DNA of 64,000 bases, taken from contig NZ_CATNVD010000005.1 in the NCBI RefSeq assembly GCF_951230155.1, positions 1 to 64,000 on the forward strand, given 5' to 3'. Positions 16,309 to 24,972 of the stretch are shown here, in pieces. The first letter of the stretch is position 1, and every line of letters begins with the position of its first letter. The notes under the pieces were generated by a model. The model did not search any database. It worked only from the letters and a program-made list of their open reading frames with translations, and was not told the origin of the DNA. This DNA is from Parablautia sp. Marseille-Q6255 (lineage in GTDB: Bacteria > Bacillota > Clostridia > Lachnospirales > Lachnospiraceae). The position numbers were made by a program, and so were the translations under genes.

Positions 16309-17364
16309 ATGAACAAGAAACTTGCTATCATGACAGCGGCACTTTGTGTGGCAGCTATGGGAACTGCTGCAAATGCAGAGGAGTCAAAGGGGACGATCGG
16401 TGTTGCCATGCCGACACAGGATCTGCAGAGATGGAATCAGGACGGCGAGAACATGAAGGCTTCTCTTGAGGAGAAAGGCTATACCGTAGACCTTCAGTAC
16501 GCAGGAAATGACGTACAGACACAGGTATCTCAGGTAGAGAACATGATCGCAAACGGCGATGACCTTCTCGTAGTTGCATCTATCGAGGGAGATTCCCTTG
16601 GAACAGTTCTTGCAAGCGCAAAGGAAGCAGGCATTCCGGTTATCGCTTATGACCGTCTGATCATGAATACAGACGCAGTTTCCTATTACGCAACCTTTGA
16701 TAACTACCTTGTAGGAAAAACACAGGGCGAGTACATCGTAGAAGCTCTGGATCTTGAGAACGCAGAGGGACCGTTTAACCTTGAGCTGGTAACTGGAGAC
16801 CCGGGAGACAACAACGTAAACTTCTTCTTCGGCGGCGCGATGGATGTACTGCAGCCGTACATTGATGAGGGCAAGCTCGTGGTTCCGTCCGGCCAGATGA
16901 CAAAGGATGAAGTAGCTACAGCAAACTGGGATACAGCAACAGCTCAGTCCAGATTTGAGAACATTCTGTCCTCCTACTATGCAGACGGCACAAATCTGGA
17001 TGCAGTGCTTGCTTCCAACGACTCTACAGCACTCGGCGTGATCAACGCTCTGGCAGCAAACTACACAGGAGAGTATCCGGTGATCACAGGTCAGGACTGT
17101 GACGTTGCAAACGTACCGCACATCGTAGACGGCACACAGGGCATGTCCGTATTCAAGGATACACGTACTCTGGCAGCACAGGTTGTTGAGATGGTTGACG
17201 CGATCATGACAGACGCAGAGGTACCGGTAAATGATACAGAGTCCTATGACAACGGTACAGGCGTGATCCCGACTTACCTTTGCGAGCCGACAGCTGTTAC
17301 AGCTGAAAATTATCAGGAAATGCTGATCGACTCTGGATATTATACAGAGGATCAGATCAAATAA
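16309..17364 (+). CDS. chvE: Multiple-monosaccharide-binding protein, ChvE type
   Basis: The 351-residue precursor has a 24-residue signal peptide ending in ANA before EESKG, then a ChvE-type binding fold: IGVAMPTQDLQRWNQDG, VQTQVSQVENMIANG, IPVIAYDRLIMNTDAVSYY, GDPGDNNVNFFFGGAMDV and VITGQDCDVANVPHIVDGTQ. The ChvE family binds aldoses such as arabinose, galactose, glucose and xylose. It feeds the GguA/GguB genes downstream. No lipobox cysteine is present at the cleavage site, which is unusual for a binding protein of a monoderm bacterium. A hairpin with a T-rich tail behind it probably lets the cell make more binding protein than transporter. Confidence 0.92.
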   Translation: MNKKLAIMTAALCVAAMGTAANAEESKGTIGVAMPTQDLQRWNQDGENMKASLEEKGYTVDLQYAGNDVQTQVSQVENMIANGDDLLVVASIEGDSLGTVLASAKEAGIPVIAYDRLIMNTDAVSYYATFDNYLVGKTQGEYIVEALDLENAEGPFNLELVTGDPGDNNVNFFFGGAMDVLQPYIDEGKLVVPSGQMTKDEVATANWDTATAQSRFENILSSYYADGTNLDAVLASNDSTALGVINALAANYTGEYPVITGQDCDVANVPHIVDGTQGMSVFKDTRTLAAQVVEMVDAIMTDAEVPVNDTESYDNGTGVIPTYLCEPTAVTAENYQEMLIDSGYYTEDQIK

Positions 17365-17393
17365 GACAGAACCTGAATAAGAGCAATGATATC

Positions 17394-17424
17394 CAGGCGG
17401 GCCCTTTCGCCCGCCTGTTGTTTC
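17394..17424 (+). terminator. Attenuating terminator between chvE and gguA
   Basis: A perfect 9-bp GC-rich stem (17394-17402 with 17409-17417), a 6-base loop and TTGTTTCG follow chvE by 29 bases. The T-run is imperfect, so partial read-through into gguA is expected; no separate gguA promoter is evident. Confidence 0.7.
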
Positions 17425-17459
17425 GTCATCTTACATAGTATAGTCTGGAGGGAGCAATT

Positions 17460-18998
17460 TTGGCAAAGATACTGTTGGAAATGAAAAATATCACCAAAAC
17501 ATTCCCTGGTGTAAAGGCACTTGATAATGTGAATCTTCAGGTGGCTGAGGGTGAGATCCACGCGCTCGTAGGAGAGAACGGCGCAGGCAAGTCCACTCTG
17601 ATGAATGTACTCTCGGGCGTATATCCGTACGGTTCCTATGAGGGAGATATTATTTATAATGGTGAAGTATGCAAGTTTCATCATATCAAAGAAAGTGAAG
17701 CAAAGGGGATTGTTATTATCCACCAGGAGCTGGCGCTGATCCCGTATATGTCGATCGGCGAGAACATGTTCCTTGGTAATGAACGTGGAAAAAAAGCTGC
17801 CATCAACTGGGATGAGACGTACGGTGAGGCAGAAAAATATATGAGGCAGGTGGGGCTTACAGAGTCCGCGAGGACACTGATCAAGGACATCGGCGTCGGC
17901 AAGCAGCAGCTTGTGGAGATTGCAAAGGCACTGGCAAAGAAGGCAAAGCTTCTGATCCTGGATGAGCCGACTTCGTCCCTGAATGAATCCGATTCACAGG
18001 CCCTTCTGGAGCTGCTTTTGAAGTTTAAGCGGGAAGGGATGACATGTATCATCATTTCCCATAAGTTAAATGAGGTTTCCTACGTGGCAGACAAGATCAC
18101 GGTCATCCGTGACGGATCTACGATCGAGACCATGACAAAAGGCGTGGATGATTTCTCTGAGGACCGTATCATCAAGGGTATGGTAGGACGTGAGATCGCA
18201 GACCGCTTCCCGAAGCGTCACGGCGTGAAGATCGGCGCGGTGAATATGGAGGTAAAGAACTGGACGGTGCATCATCCAATCTATGCAGAGAGAAAGGTGG
18301 TCGATAACGTATCCATCAAGGTGCATAAGGGAGAGGTGGTAGGCATCTCCGGTCTGATGGGAGCGGGACGTACGGAGCTTGCAAAGAGTATTTTCGGCAG
18401 AAGCTACGGAACCCATATCACAGGAACGCTTTTGCTTGACGGAAAAGAGGTGCATCTGAAAAACGCAAAGGATGCGATCCGGCACAAGCTGGCATATGTG
18501 ACAGAGGACCGAAAGGGCGACGGACTGATCCTTGGCAACCCGATCAAGATCAATACGACGCTGTCCAATCTTGAGGCAGTCAGCAGCAAAGGCGTGATCG
18601 ACAGGGACAAGGAGTACGCAGTTGCGGTTAAGTACAAAGAAAAACTGAAAACAAAATGTCCGTCAGTCGAACAGAACGTCGGCAACTTAAGCGGCGGCAA
18701 CCAGCAGAAGGTATTGCTCGCAAAGTGGATGTTCGCGGATCCGGATGTGCTGATCCTCGATGAGCCGACGCGCGGTATTGATGTCGGAGCGAAGTATGAG
18801 ATCTACTGTATCATCAACGAACTTGTGGCAGCAGGAAAATCCGTTGTCATGATCTCCTCCGAGCTTCCGGAGGTCCTCGGCATGTCTGACCGGATTTACG
18901 TTATGAATGAAGGCAGGATTGCCGGAGAGCTGTCTGCTCAGGAGGCTTCTCAGGAAAAGATCATGTCATGTATTCTGAAGTCAAGCAAAGGAGAGTAA
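17460..18998 (+). CDS. gguA: Multiple-monosaccharide ABC transporter ATP-binding protein
   Basis: The 512-residue protein contains two fused ABC ATPase domains, as in XylG, MglA and RbsA. The first has Walker [10 protein letters not shown], Walker [12 protein letters not shown] and [13 protein letters not shown] in place of the LSGGQ signature. The second has the degenerate Walker [10 protein letters not shown], signature LSGGNQQK and Walker [13 protein letters not shown]. It powers sugar import with GguB and ChvE. The start is TTG at 17460, preceded by GGAGGGAG at good spacing; an ATG is not available upstream. It ends 3 bases before gguB. Confidence 0.93.
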   Translation: MAKILLEMKNITKTFPGVKALDNVNLQVAEGEIHALVGENGAGKSTLMNVLSGVYPYGSYEGDIIYNGEVCKFHHIKESEAKGIVIIHQELALIPYMSIGENMFLGNERGKKAAINWDETYGEAEKYMRQVGLTESARTLIKDIGVGKQQLVEIAKALAKKAKLLILDEPTSSLNESDSQALLELLLKFKREGMTCIIISHKLNEVSYVADKITVIRDGSTIETMTKGVDDFSEDRIIKGMVGREIADRFPKRHGVKIGAVNMEVKNWTVHHPIYAERKVVDNVSIKVHKGEVVGISGLMGAGRTELAKSIFGRSYGTHITGTLLLDGKEVHLKNAKDAIRHKLAYVTEDRKGDGLILGNPIKINTTLSNLEAVSSKGVIDRDKEYAVAVKYKEKLKTKCPSVEQNVGNLSGGNQQKVLLAKWMFADPDVLILDEPTRGIDVGAKYEIYCIINELVAAGKSVVMISSELPEVLGMSDRIYVMNEGRIAGELSAQEASQEKIMSCILKSSKGE

Positions 18999-19001
18999 GC
19001 A

Positions 19002-20177
19002 ATGGATAAGGCAAAAGTAAAGGTTGGAATTCAAAAATATACAATGATAATTGTTTTGGTGCTCGTAACGCTGTTCTTTACCTGGGGGACACAGGGCAAG
19101 ATCCTGCTTCCGCAGAACATCACAAACCTGATCTCACAGAACGCTTACGTATTTGTACTGGCAACCGGTATGCTGCTGTGTATCCTGACAGGTGGAAACA
19201 TCGACCTTTCTGTAGGATCGGTGGTCTGCTTTGTAGGTGCAGTCGGCGGTATCATGATGGAGACGATGCATCTTCCGGTAGCGCTCTCCGTAGTGCTGAT
19301 GCTGGCGCTCGGCGCCCTGATCGGTGCATGGCAGGCATTCTGGATCGCATTTTTGCGTATCCCGCCATTTATCACGACTCTGTCCGGTATGCTCGTGTTC
19401 CGTGGTCTTTCCAATGTTGTGCTTGGCGGTAAGACACTTCCGATCAAGTCTGAGGCATTTATCAGAATGTTTGGCGGCGGTGCAAACTGCTATGTGCCGG
19501 ATTTCCTCGGCGGCGGTGAGGGACTCAACCGCGTGGCTCTGGCAGCCGGTGCGATCGCATGTATCCTTTACATAGTCATTACGGTGCGCGGCCATATGAA
19601 CCGTGTGAAAAAGGGATATGAGACAGGAAATGTAGCAATGATGTATATAAAGATGGCAGTGATCTGTACGGTTGTCATGGCTCTGTCCTATAAGCTGGCT
19701 CAGCACAAGGGCATCCCGACCTCCCTCGTATGGGTGATCATCGTTGTACTCGTCTATGGCTACATTACAAGCAAGACAACGATCGGCCGTTACTTCTATG
19801 CAGTCGGCGGCAATGAAAAGGCAACAAAGCTTTCCGGTATCAATACAAATATGGTATACTTCATCGCGTATACGAACATGGGCTTCCTCGCAGCGCTGGC
19901 AGGTATGCTTACGATCGCACGTATGACGAGTGCACAGCCGACCTACGGCCAGAACTATGAGATGGATGCGATCGGCTCCTGCTTCATCGGCGGAGCTTCG
20001 GCATACGGCGGGGTCGGAACCGTCCCGGGCGTTATCATCGGCGCCGTGCTCATGGGTATCATCAATCAGGGTATGTCGATCATGGGTACAGACCAGAATA
20101 TGCAGAAGGTTGTAAAAGGCCTCGTGCTGCTGGCAGCCGTAATCTTCGACGTAGTATCCAAGAAGAAAAATTCATGA
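19002..20177 (+). CDS. gguB: Multiple-monosaccharide ABC transporter permease
   Basis: The 391-residue membrane protein belongs to the BPD_transp_2 family (XylH/RbsC/GguB). It contains GGNIDLSVGSVVCF, the conserved loop VGGNEKATKLSGI thought to contact the ATPase, and a final ASAYGGVGTVPGVIIGA segment. About ten membrane helices are apparent. Its length matches XylH (393) rather than RbsC (about 320). It closes the transporter operon; the TPP riboswitch begins about 50 bases later. Confidence 0.92.
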   Translation: MDKAKVKVGIQKYTMIIVLVLVTLFFTWGTQGKILLPQNITNLISQNAYVFVLATGMLLCILTGGNIDLSVGSVVCFVGAVGGIMMETMHLPVALSVVLMLALGALIGAWQAFWIAFLRIPPFITTLSGMLVFRGLSNVVLGGKTLPIKSEAFIRMFGGGANCYVPDFLGGGEGLNRVALAAGAIACILYIVITVRGHMNRVKKGYETGNVAMMYIKMAVICTVVMALSYKLAQHKGIPTSLVWVIIVVLVYGYITSKTTIGRYFYAVGGNEKATKLSGINTNMVYFIAYTNMGFLAALAGMLTIARMTSAQPTYGQNYEMDAIGSCFIGGASAYGGVGTVPGVIIGAVLMGIINQGMSIMGTDQNMQKVVKGLVLLAAVIFDVVSKKKNS

Positions 20178-20227
20178 AAACGCTTGTGCTTTTCAAAAAA
20201 CAGGTATATAATATGAAAAAAATAAAA

Positions 20228-20317
20228 ACAGGGGAGCTTGTACTGGCAGGCTGAGAGGAAGTAATCAAACTTCGACCCTATAACCTGATGCGGGTAATGC
20301 CGCCGTAGGAAGTCATA
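20228..20317 (+). promoter_or_regulatory. TPP riboswitch (THI element)
   Basis: All conserved blocks of the thiamine pyrophosphate aptamer are present in order: GGGGAGC at 20231, CTGAGAGGAAG at 20251-20261, TTCGACCCT at 20271, ACCTGAT-x-CGGGTAATGCCG at 20283-20302 and CGTAGGAAG at 20304-20312. It precedes a hairpin with a T-run and a complete thiamine operon. Binding of TPP should favour the terminator and switch the operon off. Confidence 0.95.
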
Positions 20318-20331
20318 TGTGAGGATTTTTT

Positions 20332-20366
20332 ACAGGAGGCATCTCGGATGGTGTCTCCTGTTTTTT
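20332..20366 (+). terminator. Riboswitch expression-platform terminator
   Basis: A 10-bp stem (20332-20341 with 20352-20361, one G:U pair) is followed by a T-run at 20361-20366. It lies directly after the TPP aptamer and before thiW, which marks this as a transcription-terminating riboswitch. Confidence 0.85.
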
Positions 20367-20397
20367 CATGTCAACCGATGCAAAGGAGAAAAGGAAT

Positions 20398-20913
20398 ATG
20401 ACAAAAACGAATACGAAAAAATTAGCGGTTGCCAGTGTTTTTTGCGCTGTTGCAGTTGTGGGGAGTCTGTTTTCCTTCCCGGTGTTTGGAAGCAAATGCG
20501 CCCCCGTTCAGCACATGGTGAACATCCTGTGTGCGGTGCTTCTGGGGCCCTGGTATGGTCTGGGCACAGCATTTTGCGCATCCTTGATCCGCAATCTGCT
20601 GGGGCTTGGAAGTCTGCTGGCGTTTCCGGGCAGTATGTTTGGCGCGCTGGTCTGCGGGGCAGTTTACTGCAGGACGAAACATGTCTTTGCTACGCTGCTG
20701 GGGGAAGTCTTTGGTACTGCGGTTCTTGGCGGTTTATGTGCTTACCCGGTAGCTGTGCTGTGCATGGGACAAAGTGCTGCGGGACTTGCCTTTTATGCGT
20801 ATATTGTTCCGTTTTTGATCTCTACTGCCGGCGGAGCCATGATCAGCGCCGTTTTGATTTACAGCTTAAAGGAAACAGGTATCCTGCATACGATGCAGGC
20901 GTCTCTTTCCTGA
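20398..20913 (+). CDS. thiW: Thiazole ECF transporter S component ThiW
   Basis: The 171-residue hydrophobic protein has about five membrane helices and the ThiW pattern PVQHMVNILCAVLLGPWYG and LLGLGSLLAFPGSMFGALV. ThiW is the substrate-specific unit of a group II energy-coupling-factor importer thought to bring in hydroxyethylthiazole, using ECF ATPases encoded elsewhere. ATG 20398 is preceded by AAAGGAGAAAAGG; an ATG at 20368 lies at the end of the riboswitch terminator and has no ribosome site. It is the first gene of the riboswitch-controlled operon and directly precedes the thiazole kinase. Confidence 0.92.
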   Translation: MTKTNTKKLAVASVFCAVAVVGSLFSFPVFGSKCAPVQHMVNILCAVLLGPWYGLGTAFCASLIRNLLGLGSLLAFPGSMFGALVCGAVYCRTKHVFATLLGEVFGTAVLGGLCAYPVAVLCMGQSAAGLAFYAYIVPFLISTAGGAMISAVLIYSLKETGILHTMQASLS

Positions 20914-20927
20914 CAGGAGTATGAGCG

Positions 20928-21749
20928 ATGTTTGAGAAGATATTTGAAAATGTAAGAATGAAGCATCCGCTGATCCACAGCATCACAAATTATGTGACAG
21001 CCAATGACTGTGCCAATATGGTGCTTGCCTGCGGTGCTTCTCCTGTCATGGCTGACGATGAGGAGGAAGTGGCAGAGATCACAGAGCTGTGCGCCGGTCT
21101 GAATATCAATATCGGCACCCTGAACAGCCGCAAGATTGCCTCTATGCTGATTGCCGGAAAACGGGCAAATGAGCTGCATCATCCCGTTGTACTGGACCCC
21201 GTTGGCGCCGGTGCATCCAGGTTCAGGACAGGGACGGCTATGCGGCTTCTTGAAGAGGTGAAGGTTACGGTTATCCGCGGAAACAGCTCAGAGATCAGGA
21301 CGCTCGCATCCGGCAGCGGGACAACGAAGGGCGTGGATGCCGATGCTTCAGATAAAGTAACAAAAGAGAACCTGAATAAAATGGTTGCTCTGGCTAAGGC
21401 ATTTGCAGAGAAAACGGGAGCTGTGATCGCTGTCACTGGAGCGACTGACATTGTTGCAGACGGCAAAAAGGCGTATTGCATTTACAATGGACATCCGATG
21501 ATGGCTTCTGTCACAGGGACCGGATGTCAGCTCTCTGCTCTGACCGCAGCGTTCGTGGCAGCAAATCCGGATCACCCGCTGGAGGCTGCTGCAGGGGCTG
21601 TCTGTGCAATGGGATATGCCGGAGAGCTCGCGCAGGACAGACTTACGCAGCAGGATGGTAATGCTTCCTACAGGAACTATATCATAGACGCGATCTGCCG
21701 TATGACGCCAGAGATGCTGGAGAAAGGTGCAAAATATGAAGTGCGATAA
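20928..21749 (+). CDS. thiM: Hydroxyethylthiazole kinase
   Basis: The 273-residue ribokinase-fold enzyme phosphorylates 4-methyl-5-(2-hydroxyethyl)thiazole for salvage into thiamine. It shows HSITNYVTANDCANM near the N-terminus, the DPVGAGASRFRT segment, RGNSSEI and the catalytic-loop motif VTGTGCQLSA. Length is normal for ThiM. It stands between thiW (14 bases) and thiE (14-base overlap), a tight salvage unit. Confidence 0.95.
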   Translation: MFEKIFENVRMKHPLIHSITNYVTANDCANMVLACGASPVMADDEEEVAEITELCAGLNINIGTLNSRKIASMLIAGKRANELHHPVVLDPVGAGASRFRTGTAMRLLEEVKVTVIRGNSSEIRTLASGSGTTKGVDADASDKVTKENLNKMVALAKAFAEKTGAVIAVTGATDIVADGKKAYCIYNGHPMMASVTGTGCQLSALTAAFVAANPDHPLEAAAGAVCAMGYAGELAQDRLTQQDGNASYRNYIIDAICRMTPEMLEKGAKYEVR

Positions 21750-22401
21750 AAGAGCAATGCTGCTCTATGCTGTGACAGACCGGGCGTGGACCGGCAGACA
21801 AAGCCTGTATGAACAGGTGGAGGCTGCGCTAAAAGGCGGAGTGACCTGTGTGCAGCTGAGAGAAAAAGAACTGGACGATGAAAGCTTTCTGGCAGAAGCA
21901 ATCAGGATCCGCGCGCTGTGCAAGGCGTATGATGCGTTGTTTTTTATTAATGACAACGTGGAAATTGCCATGAAATGTAAAGCGGATGGCGTTCATGTTG
22001 GACAAAAGGATATGCAGGCCGCGCAGGTGCGTCAGATCGTTGGCGGCGATATGCTCATCGGCGTGTCTGTCCATTCGGTGGAAGAAGCTCTGGAGGCAGT
22101 TAAAAACGGGGCAGACTGTCTTGGCGCGGGAGCGGTGTTTTCTACTTCGACTAAGGCGGACACAAGTGTTCTGCCAAAGGAAGTGCTTCGCGATATCTGC
22201 GCTGCTGTAGATATCCCGGTAGTCGCTATCGGCGGCATTGGCAAAAACAATATTGCGCAGCTGTCTGGTACGGGCGTTGACGGCGTTGCACTGGTCAGCG
22301 CAATTTTTGGAGCTGCTGATATTGAAGGGGAGTGCCGTGTGCTTTGCCGGCTGTCGGAAGAGATGGTACATGGAGGAAAACAGGAGGAGAATATACAGTG
22401 A
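21736..22401 (+). CDS. thiE: Thiamine-phosphate synthase
   Basis: The 221-residue TIM-barrel enzyme joins HMP pyrophosphate and thiazole phosphate to give thiamine phosphate. Key segments are CVQLREKELDD, FINDNVEIAMKCKADGVHVGQKDM, LIGVSVHSVEEA and GAVFSTSTKAD, with VVAIGGI near the C-terminus. ATG 21736 overlaps the end of thiM by 14 bases and has GGAGAAAGG upstream; a GTG three codons earlier (21727) is less likely. Its stop overlaps the thiD start. Confidence 0.94.
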   Translation: MKCDKRAMLLYAVTDRAWTGRQSLYEQVEAALKGGVTCVQLREKELDDESFLAEAIRIRALCKAYDALFFINDNVEIAMKCKADGVHVGQKDMQAAQVRQIVGGDMLIGVSVHSVEEALEAVKNGADCLGAGAVFSTSTKADTSVLPKEVLRDICAAVDIPVVAIGGIGKNNIAQLSGTGVDGVALVSAIFGAADIEGECRVLCRLSEEMVHGGKQEENIQ

Positions 22402-23228
22402 AAACAGCATTGACGATTGCAGGAAGCGACTGCAGCGGGGGCGCCGGTATCCAGGCCGACCTGAAGACGATGATCATGAATGGTGTTTATGGCATGAGTG
22501 CGATTACGGCGCTTACTGCTCAGAACACAACCGGTGTGAGAGCGATCCAGGAGTCAACCCCTGATTTTCTCAGACAGCAGCTGGATGCGGTATTTGAGGA
22601 CATTTATCCTGACGCAGTAAAGGTCGGAATGGCAGCGTCTGGCGATCTGATCCGTGTGATCGCTGATCGACTGAGCTTCTACCGCGCAAAAAATGTGGTC
22701 GTAGACCCGGTTATGGTGGCAACCTCCGGCTCTGCGCTGCTGAAAAGGGATGCGGTACAGATCCTTATGGATGAATTACTGCCTGTGGCGGCGATCGTAA
22801 CACCGAATATTCCTGAAGCCGGGGTCCTTTGCGGACGAAATATCGAGACCAGAAAAGACATGGCTGCTGCAGCGCAGGAGATTGGCAAGAGCTGTCATTG
22901 CGCGGTCCTGATAAAAGGCGGACACAGGATCAGCGATGCGGATGATCTGCTTTATGCCAACGGAGAGCTCATATGGTTTCCGGGGAGACGTATCGACAAT
23001 CCGAATACGCACGGAACAGGCTGTACGCTTTCCAGCGCGATCGCATCGAACCTCGCGAAAGGTTTTCCACTTGTACAGGCTGTGCAGATGGCAAAGGACT
23101 ATCTTTCCGGTGCGCTGGCGGCCGGGCTGGATCTGGGAAAAGGTTCCGGTCCGATACTGCATCATTTTGCGCCAGGCGCTCTTTTTGATGAAGGAAAAAA
23201 TCAGTTTGAAAGGAAACAGGGATTATGA
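22398..23228 (+). CDS. thiD: Hydroxymethylpyrimidine / phosphomethylpyrimidine kinase
   Basis: The 276-residue ribokinase-family enzyme phosphorylates HMP and HMP phosphate to HMP pyrophosphate. It has [19 protein letters not shown] at the N-terminus, [28 protein letters not shown] and the catalytic [18 protein letters not shown] 22398 is chosen since AGGAGGAG precedes it and its GTGA overlaps the thiE stop; the open frame upstream has no start signal. Its end overlaps thiC by four bases (ATGA). Confidence 0.95.
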   Translation: MKTALTIAGSDCSGGAGIQADLKTMIMNGVYGMSAITALTAQNTTGVRAIQESTPDFLRQQLDAVFEDIYPDAVKVGMAASGDLIRVIADRLSFYRAKNVVVDPVMVATSGSALLKRDAVQILMDELLPVAAIVTPNIPEAGVLCGRNIETRKDMAAAAQEIGKSCHCAVLIKGGHRISDADDLLYANGELIWFPGRRIDNPNTHGTGCTLSSAIASNLAKGFPLVQAVQMAKDYLSGALAAGLDLGKGSGPILHHFAPGALFDEGKNQFERKQGL

Positions 23229-24529
23229 GAAAATATACAACTCAGATGGATGCTGCAAGACAGGGGATCATTACCCCTGAAATGAAGGCGGTTGCCGGAA
23301 AAGAATACAGAACGGAAGAAGAGATCCGCGACCTGGTTGCAAGGGGGCAGGTTGTTATTTGTGCGAACAGGCTGCACACCTGCATTGATCCAAACGGCGT
23401 GGGTTCCATGCTTCGTACAAAGATCAACGTAAATCTTGGCGTCTCCCGTGACTGCAGAGATTATAATACAGAAATGGAGAAAGTCATGGCGGCCGTTCAT
23501 ATGGGAGCTGAGGCTATTATGGATCTTTCCTCTCACGGTAATACGCAGCCGTTTCGCAGAAGGCTTACGGGCGAGTGTCCTGCCATGATCGGCACAGTTC
23601 CGGTGTATGACAGTGTCATTCATTATCAGAGAGACCTTGCGACACTTACTGCAAAGGATTTTATTGATGTGATCCGGCTCCATGCGCAGGACGGTGTAGA
23701 CTTTGTGACGCTCCACTGCGGCATCACCCGCAGGACGATCGAGCAGATCAAAAAGCACAAAAGAAAAATGAATATCGTTTCCCGCGGAGGGTCTCTTGTT
23801 TTTGCGTGGATGAGCATGACAGGGGAAGAAAATCCATTTTATGAGTATTTTGATGAAATCCTGGATATCTGCCGGGAATATGACGTGACCATATCTCTTG
23901 GCGATGCCTGCCGTCCCGGCTGCCTCGCGGATGGGAGCGACGTATGTCAGATCGAAGAGCTTGTGCGTCTTGGCGAGCTGACAAAGCGCGCATGGGAGAA
24001 GGATGTACAGGTGATGGTGGAAGGTCCCGGACATATGCCGATGGATCAGATCGAAGCCAATATGAAGCTTCAGCAGAGCATCTGTATGGGCGCGCCGTTC
24101 TATGTTCTCGGCCCGATCGTTACGGATATCGCTCCCGGCTACGACCATATCACATCTGCTATCGGGGGAGCGATTGCAGCGGCAAGCGGAGCAGCCTTCC
24201 TTTGCTATGTGACTCCTGCGGAGCATCTGGCCCTCCCTGATGTGAACGATGTAAAGCAGGGGATCATCGCAGCCCGGATTGCGGCGCATGCTGCTGATAT
24301 TGCCAAGAAAGTCCCTCACGCAAGAGATGCAGACGACGCAATGGCAGATGCCCGCCGTACCTTCGACTGGGAAAAACAGTGGGAGTGCGCGATCGATCCG
24401 GAAACGGCAAAAATGATCAGGGAGAGCCGCGCGCCGGAGCATGAGGACAGCTGCTCTATGTGCGGCAAATTCTGCGCAGTCCGCAGTATGAACAAGGCGC
24501 TGGCTGGAGAATACATTGATATTCTGTAA
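23225..24529 (+). CDS. thiC: Phosphomethylpyrimidine synthase ThiC (short form)
   Basis: The 434-residue radical-SAM enzyme converts aminoimidazole ribotide to HMP phosphate. It has the barrel motifs [33 protein letters not shown] and [11 protein letters not shown]. The C-terminal cluster-binding motif reads CSMCGKFC (CX2CX3C), one residue shorter than the CX2CX4C of proteobacterial ThiC. This fits the shorter clostridial/archaeal type that lacks the N-terminal extension. It is the last gene of the thi operon, coupled to thiD by an ATGA overlap. Confidence 0.94.
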   Translation: MRKYTTQMDAARQGIITPEMKAVAGKEYRTEEEIRDLVARGQVVICANRLHTCIDPNGVGSMLRTKINVNLGVSRDCRDYNTEMEKVMAAVHMGAEAIMDLSSHGNTQPFRRRLTGECPAMIGTVPVYDSVIHYQRDLATLTAKDFIDVIRLHAQDGVDFVTLHCGITRRTIEQIKKHKRKMNIVSRGGSLVFAWMSMTGEENPFYEYFDEILDICREYDVTISLGDACRPGCLADGSDVCQIEELVRLGELTKRAWEKDVQVMVEGPGHMPMDQIEANMKLQQSICMGAPFYVLGPIVTDIAPGYDHITSAIGGAIAAASGAAFLCYVTPAEHLALPDVNDVKQGIIAARIAAHAADIAKKVPHARDADDAMADARRTFDWEKQWECAIDPETAKMIRESRAPEHEDSCSMCGKFCAVRSMNKALAGEYIDIL

Positions 24530-24548
24530 AGGAGAAGGATACACTTAC

Positions 24549-24601
24549 GTTAATATTGTCTGAAAATTTTCTGTTATCAGAAAAATGCAGACAATATTAA
24601 C
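24549..24601 (+). terminator. Large hairpin at the end of the thi operon
   Basis: Perfect 14-base arms (24549-24562 with 24588-24601) enclose a second inner stem (24566-24573 with 24578-24586, one bulge). There is no T-run behind it on either strand, so it may stabilise the 3' end or stop transcription inefficiently. It lies 19 bases after thiC. Confidence 0.5.
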
Positions 24602-24642
24602 AGACAAGAAAGAAAACAAATAAAAATTAATTGAAAAAAGTA

Positions 24643-24671
24643 TTGACAAAACCGAGAATATAGATTATACT
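24643..24671 (+). promoter_or_regulatory. Strong sigma-A promoter of a short non-coding unit
   Basis: Perfect TTGACA (24643-24648), 17 bases, then TATACT (24666-24671). It drives a unit that ends at the terminator 24905-24943, with an inferred start near 24678. Confidence 0.85.
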
Positions 24672-24879
24672 AAAGTCAACAAAAAGGAACAGGAAAACAA
24701 AATAAGCTTAAAGAAACAAGCTTACAAACACGTAACTTACAAACAGGCAACAGGGAGGACAGTCCAATGGGATGAATGGCTGATGATCAAAAATCTCTTT
24801 ACAGATCAAGGAGGAGATTCCGATGAAAGGTAGAGACCCATAACGGATGAGAAAAATTAAAAGAACAGGAGGTTATATA

Positions 24880-24906
24880 GTGAAACTTCAGATTATTCAC
24901 TGTTAG
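24880..24906 (+). CDS. Possible 8-residue micropeptide MKLQIIHC
   Basis: GTG at 24880 has AGGAGG (24867-24872) seven bases upstream, followed by seven sense codons and TAG at the base of the terminator stem. The ribosome site is as good as those of real genes here, but the product is extremely short and the GGAGG may instead be part of an RNA structure. Confidence 0.3.
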   Translation: MKLQIIHC

Positions 24907-24943
24907 AGCTATCTGATGACGAGAAAGTCAGATAGCTCTTTTT
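24905..24943 (+). terminator. Strong intrinsic terminator of the small-RNA unit
   Basis: A perfect 12-bp stem (24905-24916 with 24928-24939), an 11-base loop and TTTTT. It also separates the unit from the convergent nucleosidase gene, which ends at 24973. Confidence 0.9.
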
Positions 24944-24972
24944 ATGTACTGCATCGCTTCGCAAGATTATTC

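Larger units (their letters stand above)
24678..24943 (+). ncRNA. Candidate small RNA or micropeptide locus, about 266 nt
   Basis: A consensus promoter and a strong intrinsic terminator bracket about 266 bases with no ordinary ORF. Possible RNA pairings include ATGGG (24767-24771) with CCCAT (24837-24841), AATCTC with GAGATT (about 24791-24818), and AGTGAA with TTCACT (24879-24902). Three Shine-Dalgarno-like GGAGG motifs occur at about 24754, 24810 and 24868, spaced 56-58 bases. Two precede tiny frames at ideal spacing: ATG 24823-24843 (6 codons) and GTG 24880-24906 (8 codons, MKLQIIHC). It could be a structured RNA such as the raiA motif, a micropeptide gene, or a leader remnant. I cannot choose from sequence alone. 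Confidence 0.6.

Noticed and set aside
20368-20397. Upstream ATG for ThiW
   Set aside because: It falls at the T-run of the riboswitch terminator and lacks a ribosome site, whereas ATG 20398 has AAAGGAGAAAAGG.
23201-24544. Minus-strand ORF of 447 codons opposite thiC
   Set aside because: It lies exactly antisense to a clear ThiC, has no recognisable domain and no start signals; it is a shadow of codon usage.
24549-24601. Insertion-sequence remnant or mobile element
   Set aside because: The perfect 14-base arms form a simple hairpin behind thiC, without transposase sequence or flanking direct repeats.
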